Source of the DNA: an uncultured Pleurocapsa sp.
GTDB lineage: Bacteria > Cyanobacteriota > Cyanobacteriia > Cyanobacteriales > Xenococcaceae
Direction: 5' to 3'
DNA: 14,878 nucleotides
Assembly: GCA_937884735.1 (NCBI GenBank)
Contig: CAKZYI010000016.1
Location: 1-14,878, forward strand
Every line of letters starts with the position of its first letter. Positions within the stretch are counted from its first letter, which is position 1. Below are positions 1 through 5,963 of the stretch, piece by piece. The notes beneath the pieces were generated by a model. It was not told the DNA's origin and did not search any database. It saw only the letters and a list, made by a program, of their open reading frames with translations. The position numbers and the translations under genes are program-made.

Positions 1-195
1 GAACCGTCTTAAGTCGCAGAAGATTTTTCAGTTTATTTGGATAAAGTCCCTGGATCTATGTCTCGCTTGGTAGTAGGTCACAACGGCGAAATTATTTACC
101 CTCTACATCATCCCAAATTTAAAATAGATGAAGATGCCATCATTACTGGGGTGGTAACAATGGCATACGCAGCCTGTAAATATTGGGAAAATTAA
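1..195 (+). pseudogene. C-terminal fragment of M20-family amidohydrolase (peptidase M20/IAA-amino acid hydrolase type), with in-frame stop
   Basis: Reading from base 1, the frame gives E-P-S, a TAA stop at 10-12, then about 60 clean residues to the TAA at 193-195. The residues after the stop carry M20 C-terminal features: AEDFSVYL, a VPGSM turn, and LHHPKF followed by DEDAI, where the first His of the LHxP motif is normally a metal ligand. In the family the motif reads roughly P-S-x-x-AEDF, so the stop falls on the first x, usually Met or Leu. Members are cytosolic zinc/manganese enzymes that hydrolyse N-acyl amino acids or similar amides. Only three codons before the stop are visible, so the upstream state is unknown. 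It may be a nonsense mutation, or a sequence error close to the window edge. Confidence 0.6.
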
Positions 196-200
196 TTAGT

Positions 201-237
201 TTAGTAATTAGTAATTAGTCATCAGTCATCAGTAATT
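201..237. repeat. Short tandem-like AT-rich repeat (AGTAATT / AGTCATC units)
   Basis: The spacer after the M20 fragment consists of 7-base units, AGTAATT twice then AGTCATC twice, then AGTAATT again. Such short slippage-prone intergenic runs are frequent in filamentous and pleurocapsalean cyanobacteria. It runs into the stop end of the ferredoxin gene. No function is inferred. Confidence 0.6.
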
Positions 238-463
238 ACTGCGGTGTTTTCTGTAAATCTGGTCTTTCATCTGGAACGATCGCATCTTCTACGGGGCATA
301 CCTGTAGACAAATTCCACAATCGATACAGGTAGAAAAATCAATCCAATACCATTCTGTTCCTTTAATGTTTTTTCCTGGGCCATCGTGGATACAGGCAAC
401 GGGACAAGCATCGACGCAATCTGCTACGCCTTCGCAGATGTCAGTGGCAATAGTATGAGACAA
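236..463 (-). CDS. Bacterial-type ferredoxin with two iron-sulfur cluster motifs
   Basis: A 75-residue soluble electron carrier. The C-terminal motif is C46-x2-C49-x2-C52-x3-C56-P, a classic [4Fe-4S] site. The N-terminal motif is C10-x5-C16-x3-C20-P with a further Cys at 24. Its wide first spacing resembles 7Fe ferredoxins ([3Fe-4S] plus [4Fe-4S]) more than a symmetrical 2[4Fe-4S] protein, so the first cluster type is uncertain. Length and the MSHTI start match a small ferredoxin conserved in cyanobacteria; the redox partner is not evident from context. The start is TTG at 463-461, chosen because a strong AGGAG lies 9 bases upstream and homologues begin at the same place. It lies 72 bp downstream of the S66 peptidase gene on the same strand and may be co-transcribed with it. 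Confidence 0.92.
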   Translation of the reverse strand: MSHTIATDICEGVADCVDACPVACIHDGPGKNIKGTEWYWIDFSTCIDCGICLQVCPVEDAIVPDERPDLQKTPQ

Positions 464-472
464 AATACGGTT

Positions 473-477
473 CTCCT
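473..477 (-). promoter_or_regulatory. Shine-Dalgarno site supporting a TTG start for the ferredoxin
   Basis: On the minus strand AAAGGAGAA precedes the TTG codon with 9 bases between AGGAG and the start. No ATG exists in frame nearby, so this site decides the non-ATG start. Confidence 0.7.
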
Positions 478-535
478 TTAAGTTTTGTTAAGAGTCATCT
501 ATGCTTGAAATTTTACCAGAATTCAATAGATCCTT

Positions 536-1432
536 TTATAACTGCCAGCTCAGAATTCCCCGATCTCCATTTAATCTGACGGTTTGTCCTACGGGCAGGG
601 CTGCGTTGACACCATCATGTCCAAAGGGTAAATCGTAAACTAAAGGGATATTTAAATCTTCTAAGCGATCGCCTAAAACTTCGGAGATTGTCCAGCTTCT
701 TGTACCAGGATAGGGTTCGCAACGACTAAAGCGACCCAAGGCAATACCTCTTATATATTTAAACACTCCCATCATGCGCCATTGGGTTAACATTCGATCG
801 ATTCGATAGGGATACTCTGTAACATCTTCTAGGGCTATAATTGCCCCCTTAAAGTTGGGTTGAATAGATGTTTGGAGTAGGTGGGTGGCAACAGTTAGAT
901 TGGCTGGTAATAATATTCCTGTAGCCTCTCCTCCACCTCCTGATTTACCTTGCAATGGTTCGAGCTTGCCCGTTTCTAAATAATTGAACATTCGGTTGAT
1001 CGCCCATTCTGGCTCAGATGCTAATGTAGTTAGGACTGGTGCATGAAGACTAGAAATGTTTACTGTTGCCAAACTCCAGAGCAAGCTAGTAACGTCTGAA
1101 AATCCTATCAGCCATTTATTATGGTTAATTGACCAATTCCAGTCTTCTAATAATCTTGCCCCTCCATAACCGCCTCTAATCGCCATAATTGCTTTACATT
1201 TTGGATTTTCCCAAGCTGCTTTTAAATCTTCCCGTCTCTGGCGATCGCTTCCTGCAAGATAACCACAAGAAGACTGATAGTTTTTGCCCAATTCAACTCG
1301 ATAACCGCGATTTTCCCAAACAGCAATGCCTTGTTTTAAACCATCGGTTGTTTTCAGCGATCCACTAGGAGCGATCGCCGCAATCGAATCTCCTGGTTGA
1401 AGCAGAGGCGGTAATTGATAGGGTTTAATCAT
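536..1432 (-). CDS. LD-carboxypeptidase, peptidase family S66 (LdcA/MccF-like)
   Basis: A 298-residue protein, the usual length for family S66. These serine peptidases cut the bond between an L- and a D-amino acid in murein tetrapeptides (LdcA, cell-wall recycling); the MccF branch degrades microcin C-type peptides. The catalytic triad can be placed: Ser112 in GFSDVT, Glu202 in ALEDVTEYPYR, His272 in PFGHDG. The flexible AIRGGYGGARLL segment (residues 84-95) and the C-terminal ALPVGQ are also typical. There is no signal peptide, so it should be cytoplasmic. The ATG at 1432 has no strong ribosome binding site. The ferredoxin gene follows 72 bp downstream on the same strand. Murein recycling is the more likely role, but LdcA and MccF activities cannot be separated from sequence alone. 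Confidence 0.93.
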   Translation of the reverse strand: MIKPYQLPPLLQPGDSIAAIAPSGSLKTTDGLKQGIAVWENRGYRVELGKNYQSSCGYLAGSDRQRREDLKAAWENPKCKAIMAIRGGYGGARLLEDWNWSINHNKWLIGFSDVTSLLWSLATVNISSLHAPVLTTLASEPEWAINRMFNYLETGKLEPLQGKSGGGGEATGILLPANLTVATHLLQTSIQPNFKGAIIALEDVTEYPYRIDRMLTQWRMMGVFKYIRGIALGRFSRCEPYPGTRSWTISEVLGDRLEDLNIPLVYDLPFGHDGVNAALPVGQTVRLNGDRGILSWQL

Positions 1433-1505
1433 TCAGAAATATCAATATATGTTAAGTTAATTTTTATAAAGTCTTTAGATTACAAAAGTTAGAGAGGAGA
1501 ACATC

Positions 1506-1982
1506 ATGGCGTTGGAAATTCCCGAGGGAATAAAAACCTGGTCGCAATTTGGTCATCCCATTTTAATGTGGGTTCTTTTTGGTATTACTATTTATGCTTT
1601 ATACCTCGGGGTAAAAAGCTCGAAGATTCGTAGTGCTGACAAAGAAACCAGAAAAGAATTAGTCAAGAAGCAGTTTACCCAAAGACATCATAAAATGGGG
1701 TCGATTTTATTGGCATTGATGGTGGTAGGAAATATTGGCGGTATGGCAATCACCTATATCAACAATGGTAAACTTTTCGTCGGACCTCATTTGCTAGCAG
1801 GATTGGGTATGACAGGTTTAATCGCTGTTTCTGCATCTTTAGTACCCTACATGCAAAAGGGCAATGGTTTGGCTCGCAATACCCACGTTTCTTTAAATAT
1901 TGTGTTTTTGGGGTTGTTTGGTTGGCAAGCAATTACAGGAATGCAAATTGTTCAGAAAATTTTAGACCGTATGATGTCTTAA
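1506..1982 (+). CDS. DUF4079 family integral membrane protein (cytochrome b561-like helix bundle)
   Basis: A 158-residue protein with four predicted membrane helices at about 17-37, 65-83, 92-114 and 127-148. Histidines lie at or near helix ends: H17, H61/H62, H95 and H127. That one-per-helix arrangement recalls b-type haem ligation in the cytochrome b561/ferric-reductase clan, so a haem-binding or electron-transfer role is an inference, not shown. DUF4079 proteins are widespread in cyanobacteria and not characterised to my knowledge. The start is well supported: AGGAG at 1495-1499 lies 6 bases before the ATG. It stands alone, transcribed away from the S66 gene and toward the next gene. Confidence 0.85.
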   Translation: MALEIPEGIKTWSQFGHPILMWVLFGITIYALYLGVKSSKIRSADKETRKELVKKQFTQRHHKMGSILLALMVVGNIGGMAITYINNGKLFVGPHLLAGLGMTGLIAVSASLVPYMQKGNGLARNTHVSLNIVFLGLFGWQAITGMQIVQKILDRMMS

Positions 1983-2001
1983 GTTTTCTTCAAATTAGGT
2001 A

Positions 2002-2038
2002 AAGAGGACTAGTCCATAATCAAAGACTTGTCCTTCTT
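2002..2038. terminator. Hairpin between convergent genes, possible bidirectional terminator
   Basis: GGACTAGTC (2006-2014) pairs with GACTTGTCC (2025-2033) with one mismatch. The flanking AAGA / TTCTT extends the stem with one bulge; the loop is 10 bases. It lies between the ends of the DUF4079 gene and the convergent small membrane protein gene. Neither side has a clean T-run, so factor-independent termination is only moderately likely. Confidence 0.4.
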
Positions 2039-2062
2039 AAGATTATAAAAAAATAGTTTTAT

Positions 2063-2368
2063 TTAGAAATCCGACCTCTCTATGTAGCGCAGAAGCAAGT
2101 ACATCCCAATCACTAAAGCTCCTAAGCCGATAAATATTAGACCAACCATACTATTTCCTGAAAGAAAAGAGCCTATGACTGCGATTAGGTAGGGGATAGA
2201 CAAGGCAATTATTGTCATAGTCAATTTGGTAGGAGTCCAATTGATATCTTGAAGATTAGTTCTAACTCTTCCTTTTGATAAACCGTTAGGGGTTCTAGCT
2301 TCTTGAGAACTTGCTGTCTTTCCTAGTCGAATATATTTTGGTAGTTTGTAGTTATCCTTGTTTGCCAT
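2063..2368 (-). CDS. Small two-helix membrane protein of unknown function
   Basis: A 101-residue protein I do not recognise. Residues 1-48 are polar and basic (many Lys/Arg, no hydrophobic run). Two hydrophobic helices follow at about 50-70 and 74-94, joined by a very short SGNSM loop, which predicts a helical hairpin with both ends on the same side; the positive N-terminus suggests the cytoplasm. The architecture resembles photosystem-assembly or thylakoid accessory proteins in a general way, but no diagnostic motif supports such an assignment. The ATG at 2368 has only a weak upstream purine stretch. It converges on the DUF4079 gene and is divergent from ndhS. It is likely real because composition and hydropathy are organised and no better frame exists on either strand. 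Confidence 0.7.
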   Translation of the reverse strand: MANKDNYKLPKYIRLGKTASSQEARTPNGLSKGRVRTNLQDINWTPTKLTMTIIALSIPYLIAVIGSFLSGNSMVGLIFIGLGALVIGMYLLLRYIERSDF

Positions 2369-2554
2369 ATTACTTAAAACTCAGTTAACAGGGAATATAG
2401 AATTTAGCTTGCACATTTGACGTATCATAACTAGAAAATCTTTTTATCCATAGCTAAAGGATTGACAAATTAGATCTTCTTGTTTTTGAGGTCAAGAATT
2501 TAGTTGATAAGCTATGTAAAATAACACTAAAAGAAAGCGATCGCCTTAAAAAAA

Positions 2555-2749
2555 ATGATGATTTTACCAGGTTCAACAGTTACAGTTATTAACTCTGATG
2601 ACATTTACTATAAATTTCAAGGTTTGGTACAGCGTATAGATGACAGTAGAGTTGCAGTGCTGTTTGAGGGTGGAAATTGGGATAAGCTAGTGACCTTCAA
2701 CTTATCCGAACTAGAAGCAGTAGACCTGACTAAAAAGAAGAAAAAATAA
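2555..2749 (+). CDS. ndhS: NAD(P)H-quinone oxidoreductase subunit S (NDH-1 ferredoxin-docking subunit)
   Basis: A 64-residue SH3-like beta-barrel protein of the NdhS/DUF3252 family, a peripheral subunit of thylakoid NDH-1 found only in oxygenic phototrophs. It forms part of the ferredoxin-binding site that makes the complex a ferredoxin:plastoquinone oxidoreductase in cyclic electron flow. Diagnostic segments are ILPGSTVTV at the N-terminus, YYKFQGLVQR, and AVLFEGGNWDKLVTF, followed by LSELEAV. The C-terminus is a run of five lysines, fitting contact with acidic ferredoxin. Two ATGs are adjacent (2555 and 2558); family members usually start MILPG, so 2558 may be the true start. There is no clear ribosome binding site. 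A HIP1 palindrome lies at 2537-2544 just upstream. The split HAS-barrel gene follows after 48 bp. Confidence 0.93.
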   Translation: MMILPGSTVTVINSDDIYYKFQGLVQRIDDSRVAVLFEGGNWDKLVTFNLSELEAVDLTKKKKK

Positions 2750-2797
2750 CTATAGCATTCCTCATTCCTTAATCCTTATCCCTCTTTCTTTAGAGCA

Positions 2798-3454
2798 ATG
2801 CGTCTTCCTTTACCTCAATTCACAGTTGACGATCGCAATCCCCAACATATTGGCGAGGTAATTGAAACCTCAACTACCCAATATTTAGCCCAATGTCTCG
2901 AACCAGAAGACCTTAAGTTTCCTGTTATGCCTCCTTTTGGTAGCTGGATAAAGTCTTTTGATGAGGAGTCGGGCAATAAAATTTTGGCAGTAGTTACCTA
3001 CGTTACTACTAGTCCGATAGACTCAGTTCACCGTGCTAGGGCATTGGGTTTGTCTTTAGAAGAGTTGCGAGAACTGCAACCTTAAATTTTCGCCATGCTC
3101 AAAACTGAATTCAAGGCGGCTATTGTTGGCTTTGAAGCCCCAAATAATAATGAAGATGGTTTAGGACAGGTATATCAATATTTACCTCCCCGCCCGCCTC
3201 AAATACATCAGTCGGTTTATCGTTGCGATCGCGAAGAGGTAGCCAACTTCACTGAGAATTTGGACTTCTTGAGGACTCTTCTACAGGCAAAAGATATACC
3301 TGTGGAATCTTTGGTCGCTGCTTCAGTAAGGGAAGTATACCGTCAAAGGCAGGCAAATCGAGAATGGCTGGTTAATGTGGGTAGAACTTTAAGTACCCTT
3401 TTAAAAGACGATTACGACCGTCTGCGTTACATTCTTAGTCAAATTCATTATTAA
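2798..3454 (+). pseudogene. HAS-barrel domain protein, split by a single in-frame TAA codon
   Basis: One continuous frame runs from ATG 2798 to TAA 3452-3454 (219 codons including the stop), interrupted only by TAA at 3083-3085 (codon 96). The upstream part is 95 residues: LPLPQF, the HAS-barrel-like beta-rich section, FPVMPPFGSW, and SVHRARALGLSLEEL. The part after the stop continues in the same frame with I-F-A-M-L-K-T-E-F and runs clean to DDYDRLR and LSQIH at the end. As I recall cyanobacterial homologues, these are single proteins of about 200 residues with Gln between 'QP' and 'IFAM', so a CAA-to-TAA change fits. The HAS barrel is named after HerA-ATP synthase; the function of the cyanobacterial form is unknown. 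Alternatives are two separately translated halves, readthrough, or a sequence error. Confidence 0.75.
3095..3454 (+). CDS. C-terminal half of the HAS-barrel protein, possible re-initiated ORF
   Basis: An ATG lies 9 bases after the TAA at 3083-3085 and in the same frame, giving 119 residues beginning MLKTEF. A ribosome terminating at the TAA could re-initiate here and make the C-terminal piece: an acidic loop at 15-23, a QYLPPRPPQIH proline motif, and a helical region with REVYRQRQ and DDYDRLR. The lack of any further stop or frameshift over 120 codons argues either for very recent damage or for continued selection. There is no independent ribosome binding site, so translation of this piece alone is uncertain. 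Confidence 0.5.
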   Translation: MLKTEFKAAIVGFEAPNNNEDGLGQVYQYLPPRPPQIHQSVYRCDREEVANFTENLDFLRTLLQAKDIPVESLVAASVREVYRQRQANREWLVNVGRTLSTLLKDDYDRLRYILSQIHY

Positions 3455-3500
3455 TTACGAACACTAGAGATTTATTCTTGTTTGTGATATTTTACATTTA

Positions 3501-3514
3501 AGACCGATCGGTTT
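3501..3514. promoter_or_regulatory. TetR-family operator upstream of the regulator gene
   Basis: AGACCGATCGGTTT contains the perfect 10-base palindrome ACCGATCGGT and ends 8 bases before the ATG of the TetR gene. The same half-sites (AGACC...GGTCT) recur at 4210-4223 before the next gene. Position over the translation start region implies autorepression. AGACC-N4-GGTCT resembles the box I recall for the E. coli TetR-family regulator NemR. Confidence 0.7.
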
Positions 3515-3522
3515 TTAATGTG

Positions 3523-4122
3523 ATGTCTAAAGCTCAACAAACAAAAGCACGCATAATTCATCAAGCGGCAGAACTGTTTAATCAAAAGGGTTATGCGGCT
3601 GCTTCTATCTCGGATATTATGCAGGCTACAGGATTAAAAAAGGGAGGTATTTATAATCATTTTCAGAGCAAGGAAGAATTATCATTAGTGGCATTTGATT
3701 ATGCAGTGAGTCTGGTAAGCCAGGACATATGGAATGCAATCAAAACTAAACGCAACGCCAGAGAAAGATTGGAAGCTATGCTGTCTGCCTATTTGGGCTA
3801 TATTGAAAACCCTCCTATTGTGGGAGGATGTCCGATTCTCAATACGGCGATCGAGACTGATGATACAGATTCTCCTTTGCGCGATCGCGCTTTAGCTGCC
3901 ATAAATTCTTGGCGCAATCTTATTATTCGGATTATTAATCAAGGAATTAAAAAAGGTGAAATAGCCTCAACTATAGAAGCGGATACGATTGCCACAATTA
4001 TTATCTCTAATATAGAAGGGGCAATGATGATGAGTAAACTAGAACAAAATCCCGTTCATCTTCAAAGAGCGATCGCTCATTTGCAAGATTACATTCAACA
4101 AAGCTTAAAACCATTTGCTTAA
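3523..4122 (+). CDS. TetR/AcrR-family transcriptional regulator
   Basis: About 199 residues. The N-terminal three-helix DNA-binding domain spans roughly residues 5-50, with the helix-turn-helix around ISDIMQATGLKKGGIYNHF followed by the usual SKEEL. The ligand-binding domain contains the segment VGGCPILNTAIE (near residue 100), which is common in a TetR subgroup close to YxaF/LmrA and NemR-type regulators; the Cys there could sense electrophiles, but that is inference. Two starts abut: GTG 3520 and ATG 3523; ATG is preferred, with no evident ribosome binding site. Operators before this gene and before the thioesterase gene (4210-4223) suggest it represses itself and the downstream thioesterase-GST-macro-ADH genes. 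It is intact, although half of its presumed regulon is broken. The effector is unknown. Confidence 0.93.
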   Translation: MSKAQQTKARIIHQAAELFNQKGYAAASISDIMQATGLKKGGIYNHFQSKEELSLVAFDYAVSLVSQDIWNAIKTKRNARERLEAMLSAYLGYIENPPIVGGCPILNTAIETDDTDSPLRDRALAAINSWRNLIIRIINQGIKKGEIASTIEADTIATIIISNIEGAMMMSKLEQNPVHLQRAIAHLQDYIQQSLKPFA

Positions 4123-4165
4123 AAAATAACTGATGTTAAGCATTAATGAACCCGTTTAGTGTGGG

Positions 4166-4187
4166 TAGCAACTAGTGACTAGCAACT
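4166..4187. repeat. Direct repeat TAGCAACT x2 in the spacer, followed by a T-run
   Basis: TAGCAACT occurs at 4166-4173 and 4180-4187, separated by AGTGAC; the centre CTAGTGACTAG is self-complementary. A run of seven T follows at 4193-4199. It resembles common intergenic junk repeats of cyanobacteria; a weak terminator for the regulator gene is possible. Confidence 0.4.
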
Positions 4188-4209
4188 GTTAATTTTTTTA
4201 TCTTCAAAA

Positions 4210-4223
4210 AGACCTATCGGTCT
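4210..4223. promoter_or_regulatory. TetR-family operator upstream of the thioesterase-GST operon
   Basis: AGACCTATCGGTCT has perfect 5-base inverted half-sites AGACC/GGTCT around a 4-base centre, ending 24 bases before the ATG of the thioesterase gene. It matches the site at 3501-3514 in 12 of 14 positions. This is the main evidence that the downstream genes form one regulon with the TetR gene. Confidence 0.72.
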
Positions 4224-4247
4224 GTAAACTAATTACGAATCAATTAG

Positions 4248-4703
4248 ATGCAACAGGATAACTATGCAATTCAAGCTTATTTATATGAGCATATTCCCTT
4301 GTCAAAAACAATGGAAGTTCAAGTAAAAGAAGTAACACCTAATTCTGTACTCTTGACCGCACCACTTCAACCCAATATTAATCATCGCTCAACCGTATTT
4401 GGTGGCAGTGCATCGTCGCTAGCAATTCTCAGTGGTTGGGTACTAGTCAACTTTCGCCTTCAATCAGAGGGGCTCAATAGCAGGTTAGTAATTCAAAAAA
4501 ATACGATGAATTATCAGCAGCCAATAACTAGTGATTTTGCCGCAGTTTGCCGTTTAAACGAGCCAGAAATATGGGCAAGATTTATCAAAATTCTTCAACG
4601 AAAACAAAAATCGCGCATTACAGTTCATTCTATTGTGCAATGTAATCAACAAAATGTAGGAGACCTTACGGGAGTTTTTGTCGCTTTGAGAACTCAATCT
4701 TAG
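4248..4703 (+). CDS. YiiD C-terminal domain-type thioesterase (hotdog fold)
   Basis: A 151-residue protein matching the putative thioesterase domain first seen at the C-terminus of YiiD. Supporting segments are IPLSKTMEVQV near residue 16, the APLQPNINHRSTVFGGS stretch at about 38-54 (the HxxTxFGGS motif of the hotdog active-site region) and SRLVIQKNTMNYQQPI near 77. Members are predicted to hydrolyse acyl-CoA or other acyl thioesters in the cytoplasm; the natural substrate is not known. No signal peptide or membrane segment is seen. It is the first gene behind the second TetR operator, with the GST gene 68 bp downstream. No clear ribosome binding site precedes the ATG. The family call is firm; the reaction is inferred. 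Confidence 0.82.
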   Translation: MQQDNYAIQAYLYEHIPLSKTMEVQVKEVTPNSVLLTAPLQPNINHRSTVFGGSASSLAILSGWVLVNFRLQSEGLNSRLVIQKNTMNYQQPITSDFAAVCRLNEPEIWARFIKILQRKQKSRITVHSIVQCNQQNVGDLTGVFVALRTQS

Positions 4704-4771
4704 ACAGCTAATTAGCCACCCCAAAATTATTGATTTATTGATTGCTATTACCTAATTACAAAAATTAAACC

Positions 4772-5419
4772 ATGTTGCAGTTTTACTATCATCCCCTATC
4801 TCCTCTATCTCGTCGTGTTTGGATTGCTTTGCTAGAGAAAGAAATTCCTTTCAAACCAATAATTATTAACTTGAAAGCAAGAGAACAATTTAAACCAAAT
4901 TTTCTCAAACTCAGTCCTTTTCATCATGTGCCTGTAATTGTTGATGATGGGCTGCGAGTTATCGAATCACTAGCGATTTTAGATTACTTGGAGTGCAAAT
5001 ATCCTAATCATCCTTTACTTCCTCAAGATGCTGCCGAATTAGCAAGGGTCAGAATGGCACAAATGGTGACTAATAATGAATTATCCTCTTTAATAATTCC
5101 TTTGATTGCCGAAGAAGAGGAATCACTAAAATTAATACAGGCAAAACGTAAAATAAGAAGGATTTTGAATTTTCTAGCCGAATTATTGTCAGATAATACC
5201 TATTTTGGTGGTAATAGCCTGTCTTTGGGAGATATTATTGCAGGCAATGGGGTCGTTTTAATTGATAAATTAGGTTTTGATATTAATCAAGTTGCGGAGA
5301 TTAAACAGTGGTGCGATCGCTTAATGGCAAGAACAATATGGCAACAAACCCAACCTAACGACGAACAAGTTCAGATATTCAAAGAAACGGTAAAACAGCT
5401 AATAATTTCTCAAAGGTAA
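4772..5419 (+). CDS. Glutathione S-transferase family protein
   Basis: A 215-residue cytosolic protein, normal length for a GST. The N-terminal thioredoxin-like domain (1-80) starts LQFYYHPLSPLSRRVW, with a serine-rich active-site position as in bacterial Ser/Cys-type GSTs. VPV at 53-55 holds the cis-proline, and E65-S66 is the glutathione gamma-glutamyl contact. The all-helical C-terminal domain spans about 90-205 and includes LSLGDI, the N-capping box of the core helix. GSTs conjugate or reduce electrophiles with glutathione. It lies second in the presumed TetR-controlled operon, before the macro-domain and dehydrogenase genes, supporting a role in handling reactive carbonyl or xenobiotic compounds. 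The substrate is not predictable. The gene appears intact. Confidence 0.92.
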   Translation: MLQFYYHPLSPLSRRVWIALLEKEIPFKPIIINLKAREQFKPNFLKLSPFHHVPVIVDDGLRVIESLAILDYLECKYPNHPLLPQDAAELARVRMAQMVTNNELSSLIIPLIAEEEESLKLIQAKRKIRRILNFLAELLSDNTYFGGNSLSLGDIIAGNGVVLIDKLGFDINQVAEIKQWCDRLMARTIWQQTQPNDEQVQIFKETVKQLIISQR

Positions 5420-5459
5420 ATATGATCTTATATTTGCTTCTGGAGAGTTACCAAAAAAT

Positions 5460-5957
5460 ATGAGCAATCGATTAAAAGTCTTACTGGGTGATATTACCAA
5501 ATTAGAAGTAGATGCTATTGTCAATGCTGCTAACAGTAGTTTGCTTGGAGGTGGCGGCGTAGATGGGGCAATTCATCGTGCAGCGGGGTCTGAGTTGGTT
5601 CGTGAATGCCGAATGTTGGGAGGATGCTAAACAGGTGAGGCAAAAATTTCCAAAGGGTATTATTTACCCGCACTTTATATTATTCATACTGTTGGCCCTG
5701 TTTGGAATGGAGGTAATAATCGAGAAGCTGAGTTATTAGCTAGCTGTTATCGGCGATCGCTTGAAATAGCGGGGGAGAATAAATTTAATTCTTTGGCATT
5801 TCCCTGTATCAGCACGGGCATATATGGCTTTCCCAAAAAATTAGCAGCAGAAACGGCAGTTAAAACTTGCCAGCAAGAACAAAATAATAGGGATCTGAAA
5901 ATTATATTTTGCTGTTTTGGGCAAGAGGATTATGAAATATATCAAAGCATTTTATAG
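5460..5957 (+). pseudogene. Macro-domain (ADP-ribose / O-acetyl-ADP-ribose hydrolase, YmdB-like) gene with in-frame TAA
   Basis: ATG 5460 to TAG 5955-5957 is one frame of 165 codons, broken only by TAA at 5628-5630 (codon 57). Before the stop: GDITKLEVDAIVNAANSSL, GGGGVDGAIHRAAG, then LGGC. After it: TGEAKI, IIHTVGPVW and FPCISTGIYGFP, so every hallmark of the ADP-ribose-binding macro domain is present. E. coli YmdB deacetylates O-acetyl-ADP-ribose; length and order match that type. In relatives the stopped position is usually a charged or polar residue (Lys, Gln or Glu), each one base from TAA. A ribosome binding site (GGAG, about 5442) precedes the start, and the gene sits between GST and ADH. 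Probably a recent pseudogene; readthrough or sequencing error would restore it. Confidence 0.8.
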
Positions 5958-5963
5958 AAAAAG

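Noticed and set aside
201..237. CRISPR-like array
   Set aside because: Units are only 7 bases, directly abutting, with no spacers and no cas genes.
2462..2467. TTGACA as a -35 box for ndhS
   Set aside because: No acceptable -10 hexamer lies 16-18 bases downstream.
2513..2526. 14-base identity TATGTAAAATAACA with 14663-14676
   Set aside because: A match of this length is expected by chance in AT-rich DNA of this size, and neither copy has a matching -35 box.
3083..5630. Reassignment of TAA to a sense codon in this organism
   Set aside because: Several intact genes here (ndhS, TetR, GST, RNase HI, the hydrolase) end with TAA at the conserved C-terminus, so TAA is a normal stop.
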